The notes under the pieces are model-generated. The model was not told where the DNA came from. It made no database searches and saw only the letters and a program-made list of their open reading frames with translations. Positions 17,984-28,267 of a DNA stretch of 64,000 bases are shown here, in pieces. This stretch comes from a bacterium. GTDB lineage: Bacteria; Zhuqueibacterota; QNDG01; JAFGCO01. Position numbers and translations under genes: made by a program. The DNA lies in assembly GCA_016932575.1 (NCBI GenBank), contig JAFGCO010000055.1, forward strand, positions 62,001 to 126,000, read 5' to 3'. Position 1 is the stretch's first letter. The number at the start of each line of letters is the position of its first letter.

Positions 17984-18850
17984 TTAATCTGTGATGATTT
18001 CTTCTGTTTGAACAGAATCAGAAGGCTGTACAGCATCCGGCGGCTGAAACACAAAATATTTATTTTGATTTTGCAGCTGATAGAGCAGATCATAATAGAC
18101 CTGACCCTCTTTAATGACACGTAATCGCTGCATAATTTCAGGCTGGACTTCCGCTAACGAGCGAGACTCACCGGCCGAACGGTGTTCCAGGACTTTGATA
18201 ATATGGTATCCGAAAGGACTCCGAATCACTTGTGAAATCTGATTTTTCGACAGACGGAAAGCCTGCCGTTCAATTTCCGGTATTAAGTCCCCTTTTTTAA
18301 CATACCCCATATCACCACCCTGGGAAGCGAATGCATCAATAGACCGCGATTTTGCAACATTGTCAAAAGGTTCGCCCGTATTGATTTCCTGTAATGCCAG
18401 ATTGGCATCTGAACGGCTTTTACAAAGGATATGCTGGATCCGCACCTCGGTTTCACTGACTGTAAAATCAGAGATGTTCTGTTCGTAGTAAGATCGAATC
18501 TCTTCTTCGGACATTTTTATTTTCTCTTTATATGTACGATCCAGCAATTTGTTGATCAGCAATTCTTTTTCAATACGAACGAGCTCATCCTGAATATCTT
18601 CTGTTTGGTCCAAATGCTGACGCAACGCTTCATGATAAAGCAGTTGCCTGTGAATCCATCGGTCAACATATGTTCTTTCCTGATCCGGCGGATATCCTTC
18701 TTTGTTCATTCGATCGTGGAGCTCCTGCCTTGTCAATATAGTATTTCCGACCTTGGCAATGATATCATCATCACTGATTCTGGAACCGCATTGAATAAAC
18801 AATGTCAGAATTAGAACAAACAGAATCCCCTTGTAAAAAAAACACTTCAT
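17984..18850 (-). CDS. Parvulin-type peptidyl-prolyl isomerase, probable lipoprotein
   Basis: 288 residues. The N-terminus has a hydrophobic helix ending LFIQCGS; Cys is well placed for lipidation, but Gln at -1 is unusual, so simple export is possible. A SurA_N-like helical region (about 30-130) is followed by a single PpiC domain (about 139-235: RIQHILCKSR, SIDAFASQGGDMGYVKKGDL, GYHIIKVLE). The start overlaps the stop of the upstream PPIase gene by 4 nt, so the two are coupled. Confidence 0.82.
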   Translation of the reverse strand: MKCFFYKGILFVLILTLFIQCGSRISDDDIIAKVGNTILTRQELHDRMNKEGYPPDQERTYVDRWIHRQLLYHEALRQHLDQTEDIQDELVRIEKELLINKLLDRTYKEKIKMSEEEIRSYYEQNISDFTVSETEVRIQHILCKSRSDANLALQEINTGEPFDNVAKSRSIDAFASQGGDMGYVKKGDLIPEIERQAFRLSKNQISQVIRSPFGYHIIKVLEHRSAGESRSLAEVQPEIMQRLRVIKEGQVYYDLLYQLQNQNKYFVFQPPDAVQPSDSVQTEEIITD

Positions 18851-20592
18851 GATGATTCATCACCATAATAAGATTCTAAGATTTCTTCTAATTTTGCATC
18901 ATCAGTCATAATATTAACGGCAGCACGTTTGTCTTCAAGCCATTGACTTTTCCGTTCCCTTTTAATATCGTTGGTCAAATGGATTCGAACCCGGCCTTTT
19001 ATTTTTTCAAAGGGGCGGGGACTTGGTGCTGTACGCTCCAGTACCTTGATGACAGAATAACGATTCTCCCTCAGTTTGATCGGGCCACCAATATCACCAA
19101 CAGAGAGTGAATCCGCATAGGCAAAATGTTTGGGTTTGCGTTTCTTTGTCACATTCTCTTCAATCCCCTGATTTCTTTCTTTTCCGGGTTTAACCGAATA
19201 TTTTTGAACCAGGGTGGAAAAACGCTGACCCGCCTTTGCCCAAGCGACGATCTGTTCAGCAAGTTCTTCTGTTTCCACCACAATTTCCTGGAGTTGGTAC
19301 CTTGACGGTTGTGTATATTTGTCTTCAATATGTTCTCGATAGTATTGGACAATATCCTCTTCCGAAGGATCAATGGTTCCCCATATTTCCCGCTGGATGA
19401 ATAACTGAATCATTTTTCTCTCATAAGCCTTACGTACTTTCTTTTGCACATCCGGATATTCGTCGAGCCCTTTTTGCTTAGCTGTTTCATATAGCAGGTC
19501 TCCCATAAGCAGATTGTCCAGCATTTTTTCAAAAGTCCGCATCCTGGTAATGCCCCCACGAATATCAGGTTCTACCATAACCTGTTTTATCCAATGTTCG
19601 AAATCAGAGACCTTCACCTCCCCCCCCTTGTATGAAAGCAGAGTCATATTCCGAATGGAATCAGGCAAATCGGCAAGTCCTGTCAATACCGAGTCCGTTA
19701 TAAACGTGTTCCATGTTATTATGATTTGAAAGACTGAATCTATATTTTCGTTGTAAAGCTGGACTTTTTTGCTTTCTTTTAACTTATCCCAGTATTTACC
19801 GGCATATTCATTGATTGCCTGACGTTTGTGTCTGGCAATAGCTGATTTGATGCCTTCTCGAGCATCAAAGTAAGGTTTTTGATCGATGTTCTGAATCTCT
19901 TCTACTTTCAGGATATTGAAACCTTTTTTTGTTTGAATGATATCCGAAATTTCGCCTTGTTTCATAGAAAAAGCTGCTTCCTGAATCGGATCTCCTATAT
20001 CCGCGTACTTTAATGTGCCAATCAATCCGCCATTGATTGCTGTCCGCCGGTCCTGAGAATGTTTGGAGGCCAAAAATTCAAAACTTTCTCCATTCCGGAG
20101 CTTCCGTAAAAGTGCTTCAGCATCTCTTTTAATGAGGTCAACCACAACCGAATCGCTTTGGGGTGGTACTTCTATTAAAATGTTTCTAACCACGACCTGG
20201 CGTCCGGTCTTTATATAATAATCCCGAATGTCCGATTCGAGCACATATTTATTGACGATTTCATGCTGATAAAGTTTTTGTATTGATTCCTGTATTTCAG
20301 CACTTTGTTTTTCGGCCAGTACGGTTGAATCCTGATCATAACCGGCTTCATACGCACCCAGAAGAATAAGCTTGGAGTCAATCATCTCTTTCAGTTCTGT
20401 TTTCAATTTTTCCAGATCTTCTTCAAAGGACTCGCCCTTTCTGAATCTGGTATTTGCTTCCCGAAAATCTTCAACCGAAATGGTTATCTGTTTTCCGATA
20501 CGGGCCAAAGTGGCTTCTTTTTTTCCACATCCCCACATAACAGGAAGTAACAATGCAATAGTGACACAAAATGCTTTCCAGTGTTTAATCAT
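18847..20592 (-). CDS. Large parvulin-type peptidyl-prolyl isomerase lipoprotein
   Basis: 581 residues. The N-terminus ends in a good lipobox (VMWGC, Cys22). Two parvulin-like domains are visible: about 138-235 (RNILIEVPP, SQDRRTAINGGLIGTLKYADIG, GFNILKVEEI) and about 440-540 (LQEIVVETEELAEQ, VGDIGGPIKL, RYSVIKVLERT). The second has lost some of the usual catalytic positions and may serve in binding. It probably acts as a periplasmic folding factor with the two following PPIases. The start is 50 bp downstream of mfd. Confidence 0.85.
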   Translation of the reverse strand: MIKHWKAFCVTIALLLPVMWGCGKKEATLARIGKQITISVEDFREANTRFRKGESFEEDLEKLKTELKEMIDSKLILLGAYEAGYDQDSTVLAEKQSAEIQESIQKLYQHEIVNKYVLESDIRDYYIKTGRQVVVRNILIEVPPQSDSVVVDLIKRDAEALLRKLRNGESFEFLASKHSQDRRTAINGGLIGTLKYADIGDPIQEAAFSMKQGEISDIIQTKKGFNILKVEEIQNIDQKPYFDAREGIKSAIARHKRQAINEYAGKYWDKLKESKKVQLYNENIDSVFQIIITWNTFITDSVLTGLADLPDSIRNMTLLSYKGGEVKVSDFEHWIKQVMVEPDIRGGITRMRTFEKMLDNLLMGDLLYETAKQKGLDEYPDVQKKVRKAYERKMIQLFIQREIWGTIDPSEEDIVQYYREHIEDKYTQPSRYQLQEIVVETEELAEQIVAWAKAGQRFSTLVQKYSVKPGKERNQGIEENVTKKRKPKHFAYADSLSVGDIGGPIKLRENRYSVIKVLERTAPSPRPFEKIKGRVRIHLTNDIKRERKSQWLEDKRAAVNIMTDDAKLEEILESYYGDESS

Positions 20593-20642
20593 GTTTCCTC
20601 CGATATTGAATTGAATGATTCACAGATGAAAAATATACAGAA

Positions 20643-23600
20643 TTAGCCCCAGCTTTGCAACCATTTTTTAGTGAAGCTCAGACGATCCGATTCAGGAATG
20701 TCAAGTTCCAACCCCAGTCCGTGATGTGTAAAAAAACGAACCGGAACGGAAGAGCTATCGGTAATCCGGTGAAGAAAACAGGACAAGGTCTCTGAATTAT
20801 CCAAAATTTCTGCCAGCAGCGGATCAAAAAAAATCCGGAGTTTGTCGTTTTCAATCCGGATTTGCCGGATATATTTTCGTCCGCCAAAAATCTGCAGATC
20901 GAAAAGCCCAAGCAGATTTTCGGCGCTCTGAGGCAAAGGGCCAAACCGGTCCCGCATCTCATCTGAGAATAAACGCAGGTCCTCTTCAGATGCCATGTTG
21001 GAAAGGCGTTTGTAAAGATTCACCCGGATACTTTCATCCGGAATATAATCATCCGGAAAATAGGCATCTTCGTCAATTTGAGCCTGGCAGAACGGGTAAT
21101 GGGTTTTCGGAGTGGGCTCTCTGAACTCTTGGGTTTTTAGCTCTTCCACGGCCTCTGCAACAAGCCGCGTGTAAAGTTCAAACCCAACAGCATCCATGTA
21201 ACCGCTTTGTTGATAGCCCAGCAGATTACCGGCCCCTCGAATTTCCAGGTCTCTCATGGCAATTTGAAAACCAGCTCCAAGCTCTGTAAATTCTTCAATC
21301 GTGCGTAGCCGTTTCACTGCTTCGGGTTTCAGTCCCTGCAAAGGCGGCGTGAACAGATAAGCATAGGCTTTTTTATTGGAACGGCCTACACGGCCACGAA
21401 GTTGATACAATTGCGAAAGACCGAGACGGTCCGCCCGATTAACCAGCAGCGTGTTTACATGCGGCATATCCAATCCGGATCCCACAATCATCGTCGCGAC
21501 CAGACAGTCATATTGATGCTCAACAAAATCGACCATGATTTTTTCCAGAACCCGCTCATTCATTTGTCCGTGGGCAATCGCCAACCGAATACCAGGTACA
21601 ATACGCTCGATCATCCTCGCTACGGTATGGATGGACTGAATACGGTTATGAACAAAAAAAATCTGTCCCTGTCGATCGAGTTCTCGATGTATGGCTTCCT
21701 CAACAATTGCTTCATCAAAAGGCATGACCTCTGTATGGATTGATAATCGGTCCCGGGGTGGGGTATTGATCAACGACATATCACGAATATTTACCAGAGA
21801 TAAATTCAATGTTCGCGGTATCGGTGTAGCAGACAATGCCATCACATCCACTGTTTCACGGAGTGATTTTAACCGTTCTTTATGTCTCACACCGAACTTT
21901 TGTTCTTCATCGATAATCACCAGACCCAGATCTTTAAATTCGACATCTTTGGAAAGCAATCGGTGGGTGCCGATAACAATATCCAGAGTTCCCATATTTA
22001 ATCGTTGGACAATTTCAGACTGGGCATTTTTGCTTCGAAACCGGGAAAGCATTTCGATTTGAACCGGAAAACCGGACAGGCGCTCCAGAAAGGTCTGATA
22101 ATGCTGCTGGGCTAAAACCGTTGTCGGAACAAGAAGCGCCACCTGTTTTCCGTCATTTACAGCCTTGAATGCAGCACGGACGGCAACTTCTGTTTTACCA
22201 TACCCCACGTCTCCACAAATAAGACGGTCCATGGGCACCGGCTTTTCCATGTCTTTTTTCACATCCCGTATGGCACGAAGCTGATCCGGTGTCTCCTCAT
22301 ACACAAAAGCGGCTTCCAGTTCATTTTGCCAGACCGTATCCTGGCTGAATGCATATCCCGGCCTGGACTGTCGTGCTGAATAGAGAGTGATCAATTCCCT
22401 GGCAATTTTCTCAACAGATTTTTTTGTGCGTGATTTGGTCTTTTCCCAGACGTTATTTCCCAGTTTGTTCAATTCAGGGATACTGCTTTGCCGGCCGGCA
22501 TATTTCTGAACACGTTCCATCTTATCGACAGGCACATAAAGCATATCCTCATCTTTGTACCGGATGGCAATACATTCCCGTTCTGAATCCGCTACGGTGA
22601 TCCTTTGCAATCCCTGATACACACCGATGCCATGATCAATATGAACGACAAAGTCACCTTTCGAAAGCGCAGTCATTTCACGTATTGGTTTACCCGCAAT
22701 GCGGAAACGTTTGCGCGGACGGTAGTGATGAAACCGACCGAAAATTTCGGATTGAGTCAGAACGATCAGCGAACGGTCCGGGATACGAAATCCATACCTC
22801 AGGGGACCGGAAACCACATGACATCCGGAAACGGGATTTTCTTTTAAATCAAGAAAATCTATCATCTGTCCGGTTTGGCGTGGCGAATCACAAAACAGAT
22901 AAACCTTTTGCTGATGATCTGACCAGGTACTGATTTGATTTCGAATGCTTGAGGGAAACCGACCCATAGGAGGAATAGGATGCACATCCAGCAGAAGACC
23001 TTCGTGAGGGGATGTCAGTGTATGATGATGGATGATCCTTAGATTCCTTAAACGGTTTTCCATGGAGGCAACAGTATCGATAATGCCTGCTTTATCCTGA
23101 TCCGGATTTTTTCCGGAACGGATTTTTTCCCAATCTTCAATAAAAATCCAGGGCATATTCTTAAAGTAATCTATAAGAATTTTGCCTGCTGAATATTCGG
23201 CATCCGGGGATGCAATAAGTGTCAGTTGTTCAACTGTCTTGATAGATCGCTGGGTGTCAATATGAAAGGTTCGCATAGATTCCAGTGTATTACCAAAAAA
23301 CTCGAGCCGATGAGGGGGTTCCCCCGTATACGGGAAAATATCCAGAATACCTCCCCTGACACTGAATTCCCCGGGGCGTTCTACCATGGTTTCCCGCACA
23401 TATCCGAAATCGACCATTTTTTCAATAAGATGTGCCAGATCGAATTCCTTGCCCGGTCCGAGATGGAGCCGGGTGCGACAAAGCCATTCAGGATCAGGCA
23501 ACCTCTGAAAAAGACCTGATCCTGATGTGATAACCAGGGTTAATTTTTCTCCCAGCAGATCCCTGAGTACTTCCATGCGCATACCAGCCTGCCGCGGATT

Positions 23601-23885
23601 CAGGGTAATGGGAACATTACGATCTTCAAACACAGGAAAAAAAGCCACCTCTTCTTCTCCAAATACGGCCTGGGCCTCTTCTGCCAGTGCTTCTGCAGCA
23701 TCAGCATCTGGAAGGACGACCAGGCCCGGCCCAAAAGAAGAACGTATGAGATCAACAAACAGGAGACGACTGGAACCTGTCAGATTTTTCAAAAAGGACT
23801 GTTGATTATTTGAAATGTGTTTAAAAAAATGATTATCAATTAGATAGGATGATAATATTTCTTGAACGATCGAAATTGAATTCAT
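20643..23885 (-). CDS. mfd: Transcription-repair coupling factor Mfd
   Basis: 1080 residues, near the usual length. It contains a UvrB-homology N-terminus, the RNA-polymerase-interacting domain (KGDFVVHIDHGIGVYQGL ... YVPVDKMERVQKY), the superfamily 2 translocase with Walker A GDVGYGKTEVA, DEEQKFGV as the DExx box, SATPIPRTL, and the TRG motif region followed by the C-terminal TRCF domain. It removes stalled RNA polymerase and recruits UvrA. It lies 24 bp after rsmG. The start ATG 23885 has no clear ribosome-binding site. Confidence 0.96.
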   Translation of the reverse strand: MNSISIVQEILSSYLIDNHFFKHISNNQQSFLKNLTGSSRLLFVDLIRSSFGPGLVVLPDADAAEALAEEAQAVFGEEEVAFFPVFEDRNVPITLNPRQAGMRMEVLRDLLGEKLTLVITSGSGLFQRLPDPEWLCRTRLHLGPGKEFDLAHLIEKMVDFGYVRETMVERPGEFSVRGGILDIFPYTGEPPHRLEFFGNTLESMRTFHIDTQRSIKTVEQLTLIASPDAEYSAGKILIDYFKNMPWIFIEDWEKIRSGKNPDQDKAGIIDTVASMENRLRNLRIIHHHTLTSPHEGLLLDVHPIPPMGRFPSSIRNQISTWSDHQQKVYLFCDSPRQTGQMIDFLDLKENPVSGCHVVSGPLRYGFRIPDRSLIVLTQSEIFGRFHHYRPRKRFRIAGKPIREMTALSKGDFVVHIDHGIGVYQGLQRITVADSERECIAIRYKDEDMLYVPVDKMERVQKYAGRQSSIPELNKLGNNVWEKTKSRTKKSVEKIARELITLYSARQSRPGYAFSQDTVWQNELEAAFVYEETPDQLRAIRDVKKDMEKPVPMDRLICGDVGYGKTEVAVRAAFKAVNDGKQVALLVPTTVLAQQHYQTFLERLSGFPVQIEMLSRFRSKNAQSEIVQRLNMGTLDIVIGTHRLLSKDVEFKDLGLVIIDEEQKFGVRHKERLKSLRETVDVMALSATPIPRTLNLSLVNIRDMSLINTPPRDRLSIHTEVMPFDEAIVEEAIHRELDRQGQIFFVHNRIQSIHTVARMIERIVPGIRLAIAHGQMNERVLEKIMVDFVEHQYDCLVATMIVGSGLDMPHVNTLLVNRADRLGLSQLYQLRGRVGRSNKKAYAYLFTPPLQGLKPEAVKRLRTIEEFTELGAGFQIAMRDLEIRGAGNLLGYQQSGYMDAVGFELYTRLVAEAVEELKTQEFREPTPKTHYPFCQAQIDEDAYFPDDYIPDESIRVNLYKRLSNMASEEDLRLFSDEMRDRFGPLPQSAENLLGLFDLQIFGGRKYIRQIRIENDKLRIFFDPLLAEILDNSETLSCFLHRITDSSSVPVRFFTHHGLGLELDIPESDRLSFTKKWLQSWG

Positions 23886-23909
23886 TATAAAGCCAATTAA
23901 ATCAATATG

Positions 23910-24578
23910 TTACGCTGTTTTATTGTTCAGTACAACATAAACTACATATCGTTCCAGATCTGGAAAAACATCCGGAAATGGTTTGAACGCTATCCAACGG
24001 GCCTGAATAATGCTTCGACCCTTGATTCTTTTCGGAAGAATTTTCAATTCAGTACTGGCATCCGGTCCTTTCAGGGCAACCACTGTTGCAGTTCCGGGTG
24101 TCAGATAAGGAATACTCCATTGAAGCAGGATTTGAATTTTTGCAACAGCCCGGCTGCATATCCAACCCACAGGATTAATGTAATTAACTAAATCTTCCGC
24201 CCGGCCAACAAAGATATCGATGCCCGTCATATCGAGATTCTGTACCAATCGCCTTAGAAACAAACCCTTCCTTCGATTGGACTCGACCAGAACAAGATCA
24301 ATATCAGGACGGATGATTTTAATCGGTACTCCTGGAAAACCGGCACCGGTTCCCAGATCGAGCACACGAAGACCGGCCGGAAAGGGAACGGCGCTCAACA
24401 GTGCGAGTGAATCGATAAAATGGCGAAGCCCGATTCTGGATTCGTCATTTTTTGAAATAAGATTTACACGGCCATTCCACGCCAGCAACTGGGCATGATA
24501 ATTCTGAAATTTTTCCAAAGCGTCTGCAGGGGCGTTTAGCCCATCCAGGATTGCCTTCAGTTCCTCTTTATGGTCCAT
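23910..24578 (-). CDS. rsmG: 16S rRNA (guanine527-N7)-methyltransferase RsmG
   Basis: 222 residues with the RsmG signature: [23 protein letters not shown], then the SAM-binding motif [17 protein letters not shown] and CSRAVAKIQ. It methylates G527 of 16S rRNA. The ATG overlaps the mnmG stop region by 11 nt, the classical gidA-gidB arrangement. In many genomes parA-parB follow; here mfd follows instead. Confidence 0.95.
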   Translation of the reverse strand: MDHKEELKAILDGLNAPADALEKFQNYHAQLLAWNGRVNLISKNDESRIGLRHFIDSLALLSAVPFPAGLRVLDLGTGAGFPGVPIKIIRPDIDLVLVESNRRKGLFLRRLVQNLDMTGIDIFVGRAEDLVNYINPVGWICSRAVAKIQILLQWSIPYLTPGTATVVALKGPDASTELKILPKRIKGRSIIQARWIAFKPFPDVFPDLERYVVYVVLNNKTA

Positions 24579-26466
24579 GAGAAACGACCTTCACCGATCC
24601 TCTCGAAATTAATACAGCCAATGCAGAGATGTCAGCCGGCGATACTCCGGAAATCCGGGAAGCTTGTCCCAGAGAGCGTGGGCGGATTTTTCCAAGCTTT
24701 TCCCGCGCTTCTTTTGAAAGAGCCTGCATATGTTCATAATCAATATTATCCGGAATTTTTTTTGATTCAAGGGCCTGATACCGGACGATCTGATCATGCT
24801 GGCGTTGCAGATATCCCTCATATTTGATTTCAATCTCCACCTGCTGAACAACTTCAGATCGCAATTCCTTCAGTGAGTTTAACAAGACACCTACTTCCGG
24901 TATGGTCTCAAAGGCGTCTAAAAAAACATGGGGACGCCGCAAAAGGCGCAGTATATTCTGTCGTTCATTAACGGTCGATGAGCCCATTCCGGAAAGAATC
25001 GGATTTACCATTTCAGGATCGGGTTTTATTTGTAATAGCTGATCCGTGACATGATGAATCGCCTTCACCTTATTCTGAAGGCGCTTGTGCAATGTTTCTT
25101 CAATCAGTCCGAACCGATGCCCGTGCGGCATCATACGCTGATCCGCATTGTCCTGCCTCAGGAGCAATCGGTACTCTGCCCGGGATGTGAAAAGACGGTA
25201 GGGCTCACTGGTTCCCTTGGTGACGAGATCATCAAGAAGCACACCGATATAACCATTGCTGCGGTCAGGAATAAATAATGACTCATTTCTTATTCCAAGT
25301 ACGGCATTTACACCCGCTACCAATCCCTGAGCCGCTGCTTCTTCGTATCCGGATGTGCCGTTGATCTGGCCGGCAAAAAAGAGTCCGGACACACGTTTTG
25401 CTTCTAAAGATGGCTTCAGCTGAGTCGGCGGAAAAAAATCATATTCAATTGCATAGCCAAGGCGGGTAACCGAAACATTTTCCAGACCCGGAACTGTGCA
25501 AATGGCGGATAATTGCACATCTTCCGGCAGACTTGTGGCAAAACCGTTGACATAATATTCCGTGGACTGCAGACCTTCCGGTTCCAGAAAAATCTGATGC
25601 CTGTTCTTGTCCGAAAAACGAACGATTTTATCTTCAATGCTGGGACAATATCGAGGCCCAACACCTTTAATCACACCTGTATAAAGGGGGGACCGATCCA
25701 GGCCTGAACTCAGGATGTTGTGTGTTTCCTGATTCGTGTACGTTAGATAACAGGGTACCTGGGGGCGTTTGATCGAAGTGGTCTGAAAGGAAAAGGGATA
25801 GGGATTCTCATCTCCGGGTTGGGATTCAGTTTTACTGATATCAATGGTCCGACCATCAATGCGGGGTGGCGTTCCGGTCTTTAAACGTCCCGCTTCGAAT
25901 CCCAGATTTACCAGACATTCCGTTAATCCCTTAGCCGGAAATTCTCCGGCGCGTCCGGCCGGAAAATTTTTTAATCCTATATGAATTAATCCATTTAAGA
26001 ATGTTCCACAGGTCAAAATGACACGTTTTGCAGATATTTTTCTTCCGGTTTCAGTTTCAATACCACCCACTGAATTATTTTCTATCCATATACCAACGAC
26101 CATAGCCTGGAGTAATTTCAGACCTTCCTGATTCTCAACAGCAGTTCGCATCCGTATTGAATACCCCTGACGGTCGGCCTGTGCACGCGGGGCCCACACA
26201 GCAGGCCCTTTGGATTGATTCAGCATTCTGAACTGAATGCCGGTGTCATCAATGGCTTTTGCCATTTCCCCACCCAGAGCATCGATTTCACGAACCAGAT
26301 GCCCTTTGGCCGGACCACCGATGGCTGGATTACAGGACATCTGGGCAATATTAGGAATGTTCATTGTAATTAGAAGGGTCTGAACACCCATCCGTGCAGC
26401 AGCGAGCGCAGCTTCGCACCCTGCATGACCTCCTCCTGCAACAATGACGTCAAAGTCCTTCTTCAA
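24568..26466 (-). CDS. mnmG: tRNA uridine-5-carboxymethylaminomethyl modification enzyme MnmG
   Basis: 632 residues from a TTG at 26466, which has AAGGAG 6 nt upstream; the open frame continues to 26835, but that extension lacks family similarity and would cover a parS site. The FAD dinucleotide motif [21 protein letters not shown] starts at residue 6. The GidA signatures [22 protein letters not shown] and the C-terminal helical domain ([12 protein letters not shown]) are present. With MnmE it installs cmnm5 at U34 of certain tRNAs. It is first in the run mnmG-rsmG-mfd-PPIases. Confidence 0.96.
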   Translation of the reverse strand: MKKDFDVIVAGGGHAGCEAALAAARMGVQTLLITMNIPNIAQMSCNPAIGGPAKGHLVREIDALGGEMAKAIDDTGIQFRMLNQSKGPAVWAPRAQADRQGYSIRMRTAVENQEGLKLLQAMVVGIWIENNSVGGIETETGRKISAKRVILTCGTFLNGLIHIGLKNFPAGRAGEFPAKGLTECLVNLGFEAGRLKTGTPPRIDGRTIDISKTESQPGDENPYPFSFQTTSIKRPQVPCYLTYTNQETHNILSSGLDRSPLYTGVIKGVGPRYCPSIEDKIVRFSDKNRHQIFLEPEGLQSTEYYVNGFATSLPEDVQLSAICTVPGLENVSVTRLGYAIEYDFFPPTQLKPSLEAKRVSGLFFAGQINGTSGYEEAAAQGLVAGVNAVLGIRNESLFIPDRSNGYIGVLLDDLVTKGTSEPYRLFTSRAEYRLLLRQDNADQRMMPHGHRFGLIEETLHKRLQNKVKAIHHVTDQLLQIKPDPEMVNPILSGMGSSTVNERQNILRLLRRPHVFLDAFETIPEVGVLLNSLKELRSEVVQQVEIEIKYEGYLQRQHDQIVRYQALESKKIPDNIDYEHMQALSKEAREKLGKIRPRSLGQASRISGVSPADISALAVLISRGSVKVVSHGP

Positions 26467-26543
26467 ATCGGTCTCCTTATTCTCTGCACAACAGACAGGA
26501 GCGGAATGTGATCCATCCCCGCCCACAACAGGAGAAAGATACG

Positions 26544-26559
26544 TGTTCCACGTGGAACA
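26544..26559. other. parS centromere-like site 1
   Basis: A perfect 16-bp palindrome, TGTTCCACGTGGAACA, identical in form to the parS sites bound by ParB in many bacteria (core consensus GTTYCACGTGRAAC). It lies 78 bp upstream of the mnmG start. Origin-proximal position and repetition at 26808 support the call. Confidence 0.88.
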
Positions 26560-26574
26560 TATATTTAAATATAA

Positions 26575-26606
26575 ACACCAAAACCCCGAAGAAGATTTCC
26601 CCGGGG
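26575..26606 (-). terminator. Probable Rho-independent terminator after mnmE
   Basis: On the minus strand ACCCCG-(13 nt)-CGGGGT (26601-26606 with 26582-26587) is followed by TTTGGTG and then a T-rich stretch. It lies between mnmE and mnmG and would separate the two transcription units. The T-tract is interrupted. Confidence 0.5.
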
Positions 26607-26807
26607 TGTCCTGGATGAAAAATATAAGAAAGGTTCGATGAAAATGCAAAGGAAAAAGAATGCTGTTCTTTCGACCGCCTGGATGAATTTTTTTAAAATA
26701 GAATGTGCAAGCGGGGGGATATTCGTCATAAAGACAAACGGATACTTTAAACTCAGGGAAGACTTGAAGTGGCGCCGTGCCGGGTGTTTTTCCGGGGATA
26801 TGGCTGG

Positions 26808-26823
26808 TGTTCCACGTGGAACA
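26808..26823. other. parS centromere-like site 2
   Basis: A second copy of the same perfect 16-bp palindrome, 264 bp from the first and 59 bp downstream of the mnmE stop. Two exact copies in one non-coding gap are very unlikely by chance. Confidence 0.88.
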
Positions 26824-26831
26824 ATATATTT

Positions 26832-26880
26832 TCAACCCTCCTCAACCCTGACAGGGTTCAGGGTTGAGTATTTGGGTTGA
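26832..26880. repeat. Nested inverted repeat next to the mnmE stop
   Basis: An inner stem CTCAACCCTGA (26841-26851) with TCAGGGTTGAG (26858-26868) has a 6-nt loop. An outer pair TCAACCC (26832-26838) with GGGTTGA (26874-26880) encloses it. No T-tract follows, so it may be an mRNA 3'-end stabiliser or a Rho-independent-like pause; its closeness to parS could also matter. Confidence 0.6.
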
Positions 26881-26881
26881 T

Positions 26882-28267
26882 TTACTTTCCTATGCAAAAT
26901 TCGGAAAATATTTGATTCAATATATCATCCGGGGTCGTTTGACCAGTGATGCAACCCAGGGCTTCAAGAGCACCGCGGAGATCCAGAGCAATAAATTCCT
27001 GGGACATATTCTTCTTTATTGAGTCCTGGGCGCTTTGAACGTGATTTAAAGCGGACCGAACAGCTTCGGCATGGCGCGCTCGCGTAATCAGCGTCTCCCC
27101 CTCATGAGGGACATCCCCGGAAAGCGCAGTGGACTTCAATTTCTGAATCAATGTGTCTATCCCCTGGCCTGTCAAGGCTGAAATCTTTAAAATGTCTTGA
27201 TTTGGAATCCCTTGTGTGAGCCGCGATATATCTGGGTGGGGTTTTAAGTCAATTTTATTGACTGTATAGAAACAGGGAACCTGTGCCTGACGGACGGATA
27301 ACAAAAGATTTTCATCTTCAGGCAGCCAGGGCTGGCTGGCATCCGTCATCCAAATAATCATATCTGCGGCATTCAGGGCCGCATAGGTTCTTCGGATCCC
27401 CTCCTTCTCCACCAAACCTGACTCCGAACGCAGCCCTGCCGTATCTGTAATAACAAATAACACGCCTTCAATATCCAGCATTTCCTCAATAGTATCCCGG
27501 GTTGTGCCCGGAACATCGGTTACGATCGCCCGCTCTTTTTCTATCAATCGGTTCAGCAGGCTGGATTTGCCTACATTGGGCCGACCGGCAATGACCAGAC
27601 GTATCCCGTCACGACATACTCTTCCCCGGTTGAACGTGGACAGCAATTCATTCAGTGACTTTTGAATCGAGATCAATCCGGATTTTAGGTCATTTCGGGA
27701 AGCAAACTCCACGTCTTCTTCCCCGAAATCCAGTTCCAATTCCAGCAAACTGCAATTCCTGATTAACGTGTCCCGAATTGTTGTAATGCGCTCTGAAAGC
27801 CGGCCCTCCAGTTGATAAGCGGCAACCCTGCGAGCATACTCGGTCTTTGCATGGATCAAATCCGCCACAGCTTCGGCCTGATTGAGATCCAGCTTTCCAT
27901 TGAGAAAAGCCCGTTTTGTGAATTCTCCCGGCTCCGCAGTTCGGATACCATGATTAAGCAACAGATCCAAAATGCACTGGCAGATCAGCGGGCCTCCATG
28001 ACCACTGACCTCGACCACCTCTTCACCGGTATAGGAATTGGGAGCCTCAAACCATGTAAGCAACACTTCATCCACAGGCTCTTTCCCGTTCATGATCCAG
28101 CCATGACAAGCGTGATGGCTTTCCGGAGCCGTATTGCTGATATCCGATTTAAATATATGTTTTACAGCATTCCAGGCATTAGGCCCGCTGATACGAATGA
28201 TCGCAATACCCCCGATTCCAGGAGGCGTGGCAATGGCTGCAATAGTATCATTCATCATATGGGTCAT
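26882..28267 (-). CDS. mnmE: tRNA modification GTPase MnmE
   Basis: 461 residues: an N-terminal tetrahydrofolate-binding domain (TIAAIATPPGIGGIAIIRISG), a helical domain, and an inserted G domain with GRPNVGKSSLLN (G1), DVPGTTRDT (G2/G3 region), DTAGLR and NKID. It ends in the invariant CIGK with the catalytic Cys used in the modification reaction. It works with MnmG on U34 of tRNAs. The start could be any of the Met residues at 28267, 28258 or 28255; the shortest form best fits the family. Confidence 0.96.
   Translation of the reverse strand: MTHMMNDTIAAIATPPGIGGIAIIRISGPNAWNAVKHIFKSDISNTAPESHHACHGWIMNGKEPVDEVLLTWFEAPNSYTGEEVVEVSGHGGPLICQCILDLLLNHGIRTAEPGEFTKRAFLNGKLDLNQAEAVADLIHAKTEYARRVAAYQLEGRLSERITTIRDTLIRNCSLLELELDFGEEDVEFASRNDLKSGLISIQKSLNELLSTFNRGRVCRDGIRLVIAGRPNVGKSSLLNRLIEKERAIVTDVPGTTRDTIEEMLDIEGVLFVITDTAGLRSESGLVEKEGIRRTYAALNAADMIIWMTDASQPWLPEDENLLLSVRQAQVPCFYTVNKIDLKPHPDISRLTQGIPNQDILKISALTGQGIDTLIQKLKSTALSGDVPHEGETLITRARHAEAVRSALNHVQSAQDSIKKNMSQEFIALDLRGALEALGCITGQTTPDDILNQIFSEFCIGK

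Larger units (their letters stand above)
26467..26881. other. Gene-free mnmE-mnmG intergenic region with parS sites and hairpins
   Basis: 415 bp without a credible gene. It contains two identical parS-type palindromes, a terminator-like hairpin at 26582-26606 and a nested GGGTTGA/TCAACCC hairpin abutting the mnmE stop. The two open plus-strand frames that cross it have no recognisable content. Confidence 0.7.

Noticed and set aside
26467-26835. N-terminal extension of the mnmG reading frame by about 120 codons
   Set aside because: The added residues precede the FAD-binding motif by far more than in any family member and cross a parS palindrome. The TTG at 26466 has a good AAGGAG site, and MnmG length then fits.
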